NCBI GenBank assembly: GCA_016125285.1
Contig: WGMA01000077.1
Location: 1 to 35,190 of the forward strand
Source of the DNA: Phycisphaera sp.
Lineage (GTDB): Bacteria > Planctomycetota > Phycisphaerae > Phycisphaerales > Zrk34
Reading direction: 5' to 3'
Length of the DNA stretch: 35,190 bases
Below, one piece after another: positions 33,657-35,190 of this stretch; position 1 is the first letter of the stretch, and the number at the start of each line of letters is the position of its first letter. The position numbers and the translations under genes were made by a program. Below the pieces are notes generated by a model. That model was not told the DNA's origin and did not search any database. It was given only the letters and a program-made list of their open reading frames with translations.

Positions 33657-34205
33657 TCACTCGCCGGCCACCTGCCGGTCGATGCATTCGCCGAGCAGCC
33701 GGCGGATGCGCCGCAGCGAGCGGTACACGCTGGTCGCCTTACGCTCGAGCCGCGACGCGACGTCCAGCACGTTGCCGTCGTCCGCGTAGCACCGCTCGAT
33801 CAGCTCGCGGTCGTCGTCGGCCAGCTTGCCGAGGCACGTCCGCAGCGCGTCGCGGCGACGCTCCAGCAGCGGCTCCTCGCGTGTCAAAGTCGCGGCCACC
33901 TGCTCCATCACCTCCGGGCTCAGCGACGCGAGTCGCCGCCCGAGTCGCCGCCGGTAGTCGAGCGTCTGGAACTGGGCGATGCGGATAGCCCACGACAGGA
34001 AGTCGCTGCCGGGCGCGTCGGGGTCGAACTGGTCGAACTTCTTCCAGATCACCACGTTCGTCTCCTGCAGCACCTCGTCGACGTCGGCCGGGCTCGGCAG
34101 CATCGCCTGAATGTACAGACGCAACCGCCGCTGGTGCCGCGCGAACAGATCCATCGCACGCTCCAGCCGCTCGGCATCGCCTTGCTCGCCAGACCCTTGG
34201 CTCAA
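33657..34205 (-). CDS. ECF-type sigma factor (Rhodopirellula-like subgroup)
   Basis: 182 residues. Region 2 at about 15-80 (RHQRRLRLYIQAMLPSPADVDEVLQETNVVIWKKFDQF, then FLSWAIRIAQFQTLDYRR) and region 4 at about 115-170 (CLGKLADDDRELIERCYADDGNVLDVASRLERKATSVYRSLRRIRRLL). ECF sigmas direct polymerase to a narrow regulon, usually including their own operon, and are held by an anti-sigma; here the FecR-like gene is next. The start is taken as TTG 34205, because GGAGG (34215-34211) is spaced exactly 5 nt before it. Upstream in-frame codons to 34301 cross the promoter. Genes that follow are FecR-like, PSD1 and DUF1501, a common planctomycete order. Confidence 0.9.
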   Translation of the reverse strand: MSQGSGEQGDAERLERAMDLFARHQRRLRLYIQAMLPSPADVDEVLQETNVVIWKKFDQFDPDAPGSDFLSWAIRIAQFQTLDYRRRLGRRLASLSPEVMEQVAATLTREEPLLERRRDALRTCLGKLADDDRELIERCYADDGNVLDVASRLERKATSVYRSLRRIRRLLGECIDRQVAGE

Positions 34206-34268
34206 TACCACCTCCGTCACCCTGAAACTGCACGAAACCGCGACGTGTGAACATCCCCGCTGAAAAAA

Positions 34269-34274
34269 ATTGTA
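34269..34274 (-). promoter_or_regulatory. Extended -10 promoter of the ECF-sigma operon
   Basis: Read on the minus strand, TGG-TACAAT is a near-consensus extended -10 element. No good -35 is visible at 17 bp, which extended -10 promoters tolerate. Initiation near 34262 gives a leader of about 57 nt before TTG 34205. An ECF-type autoregulated promoter could also be present but I cannot identify one. Confidence 0.45.
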
Positions 34275-34644
34275 CCACGCCCACCTCGCTGCGCCGTCCA
34301 CGTCGCGAGTCCGTGGGATTGACGCAAAAACTCAACGCCCGGTTTTCGCGCCGCGCCGCAACGGACAATGTCGCTCCGGGGCACGTGATGACAGGGGGTT
34401 ACGACGCGAACCCGGTCCGCGGCGCGTTGTAAGTGCTTAAACCACGTATCGCGACGGTTCGCGAACGGGGAGTGGATGGTCGTTTTCGGGTCTGATGTTC
34501 AACGTCATCAGGCCTCGATGGGGCGCGAAAGGGGCGCCAACGGAGCGCACCGGGACGCGCGCGGCGGACAAAAAAACTCAATGACGCGCCGCGCCGGTGC
34601 GCACCGATGTGGTGCTGAGTGAGCGGTCACCCCGCATCACACGG

Positions 34645-34673
34645 TCGAACGTCGCACGGGATCGCGTTACAAT
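34645..34673 (+). promoter_or_regulatory. Candidate promoter of the small ORF before the transposase
   Basis: TCGAAC (34645-34650), a 17-bp spacer, and TACAAT (34668-34673). The -10 is good and the -35 weak. Initiation near 34680 leaves a leader of about 55 nt to GTG 34735. Confidence 0.45.
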
Positions 34674-34734
34674 CGCGTGGCGTTCCCCGGGGGTCGGGGA
34701 CACTTCAGATTCACCGAGTCAACGGGGGCAAACT

Positions 34735-34872
34735 GTGACGCTTAAGATTTACACAGACGAAGAGATCGCGCGCCAGGAGGAGATGGAGTCGGAGGACGCC
34801 GAAGTGGGAGGAAAAAAGGGGTCGGGAGTCATTTTATTGATCACCGTGCGATCGGCTGCTAGGCTGCGGTGA
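34735..34872 (+). pseudogene. Small acidic ORF, probably the 5' end of a gene cut by the RAYT element
   Basis: 45 codons from GTG 34735, with GGGGG (34724-34728) 6 nt upstream and a promoter candidate behind it. The first 24 or so residues (MTLKIYTDEEIARQEEMESE...) are acidic and gene-like. From about 34812 the sequence changes to AAAAAAGGGGTCGG, of the kind I recall just upstream of RAYT transposase genes, and the remaining residues look like read-through. Its stop TGA shares the A of the transposase ATG (TGATG), which would couple translation. It could instead be an intact small gene; function unknown. Confidence 0.45.
34812..34871 (+). mobile_element. Presumed left end of a RAYT transposon
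   Basis: An A6 run followed by GGGGTCGGGAGTC and an A+T-rich stretch, immediately before the transposase ATG. The sequence type is familiar to me as a leader of RAYT-type transposase genes in several phyla (recollection, not a database result). The left boundary is approximate, and the right end is outside the window. Confidence 0.45.
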
Positions 34873-35190
34873 TGCCAAGGCGACGTCGAGTAGCGATGGG
34901 CGGGCTGGCGTACCACGTGATCAACCGGGGCGTGGGGCGGATGACGCTGTTCGACGACGAGGCCGACTACGACGCGTTCCAGCGCGTGCTGGGCGAGTCC
35001 GTCGAGCGCCGGCCGGACGCCCGCCTGCTGGGCTACTGCGTCATGCCCAACCACTGGCACCTTATCCTCTGGCCGCGCCGCGACGACGACCTGTCCGAGT
35101 TCATGCGCTGGCTGACCGTCACCCACACCCAACGCTGGCACGCCCACCGGCACTCCGCCGGGACCGGGCCGGTGTATCAGGGACGCTTCA
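34872..35190 (+). CDS. REP-associated tyrosine transposase (RAYT, Y1_Tnp family), 3' partial
   Basis: Open from ATG 34872 to the window end, 106 codons visible. Features: basic start MPRRRRVAMGGLAYHVINRG, then FDDEADYDAFQRVLGE, and the metal-binding HUH-type motif GYCVMPNHWHLILWP (H-x-H), followed by LSEFMRWLTVTHTQRWHAHR and GPVYQGRF. This is the Y1 single-strand transposase family related to IS200/IS605 TnpA. RAYT members are typically single-copy and act on REP palindromes. The catalytic Tyr lies beyond the window. No ribosome site is obvious; translation may be coupled to the small upstream ORF through TGATG. Confidence 0.92.
   Translation, partial: MPRRRRVAMGGLAYHVINRGVGRMTLFDDEADYDAFQRVLGESVERRPDARLLGYCVMPNHWHLILWPRRDDDLSEFMRWLTVTHTQRWHAHRHSAGTGPVYQGRF

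Larger units (their letters stand above)
34206..34734. other. Non-coding gap upstream of the ECF-sigma operon
   Basis: 529 bp with no supported gene. It contains a minus-strand promoter (34269-34274), a plus-strand promoter candidate (34645-34673), and a 6-bp-arm inverted repeat (CTGATG 34492-34497, CATCAG 34506-34511). AAAAACTCAA occurs twice (34326-34335 and 34572-34581). Nothing else recognisable. Confidence 0.6.

Noticed and set aside
34399-34581. 60-aa minus-strand ORF in the gap before the small ORF
   Set aside because: Arg/Pro-rich translation, no ribosome site, no similarity to any family I know.
1-35190. CRISPR arrays, tRNA or rRNA genes
   Set aside because: No regularly spaced repeats and no cloverleaf or rRNA-like stretches were seen on either strand.

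Overview
The window is a high-G+C bacterial chromosome segment. Its gene content points strongly to a planctomycete, possibly of the Phycisphaerae type (lineage is inference). The markers are two PSCyt1/DUF1549/DUF1553 (PSD1) cytochrome proteins each paired with a DUF1501 protein, a tandem run of sulfatases, H-X9-DG prepilin-like proteins, a LamG-bearing prepilin, an ECF sigma/FecR operon and a XylR-type AraC regulator. Most long overlapping ORFs are antisense shadows of real genes, as expected at this G+C.

Layout. (1) 1-4131: the 3' part of a PqqD-like/site-2-protease (M50)/HlyD fusion, 12 bp before an accessory SecA-type ATPase that ends where the C-terminal helical scaffold should start. 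(2) 4132-8892: a signalling block. A FliA/WhiG-type sigma factor lies behind a good sigma-54 promoter that has a dyad and two upstream 20-bp direct repeats. It is followed by a stand-alone receiver protein, a receiver-less NtrC-type sigma-54 activator, an HD-GYP c-di-GMP phosphodiesterase and a small kinase-like protein whose phospho-acceptor His is Cys. (3) 8893-11558: a Tat-exported Gfo/Idh/MocA oxidoreductase with a clear terminator, convergent with a XylR/AraC regulator. (4) 11792-27166 (+): two prepilin-like proteins, three sulfatases (the third fused to a GH32-associated-type beta-sandwich and a beta-propeller), a PSD1 cytochrome protein, a DUF1501 protein, a VOC protein, an alpha/beta-hydrolase and a lipoprotein. 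(5) 34205-27181 (-): ECF sigma, FecR-like anti-sigma, PSD1 cytochrome protein, DUF1501 protein. (6) 34206-35190: a regulatory gap, a small ORF apparently interrupted by an incoming element, and a REP-associated tyrosine transposase (RAYT) running off the window.

How it may work together. Regions 3-4 look like a locus for sensing and processing sulfated, acylated carbohydrate outside the cytoplasm: regulator, exported oxidoreductase, sulfatases, esterase and surface lectin-like pseudopilin, although no glycoside hydrolase is visible here. Regions 4 and 5 carry two independent PSD1-DUF1501 pairs, converging at 27166/27181, one with the sulfatases and one under an ECF sigma/FecR switch. Region 2 reads as a motility or surface-behaviour control unit in which several proteins may share one receiver through a common N-terminal helix. 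Region 1 is the best candidate for an undescribed system: a leader-recognition-like domain, an intramembrane protease and an export adaptor in one chain, beside a dedicated short SecA.
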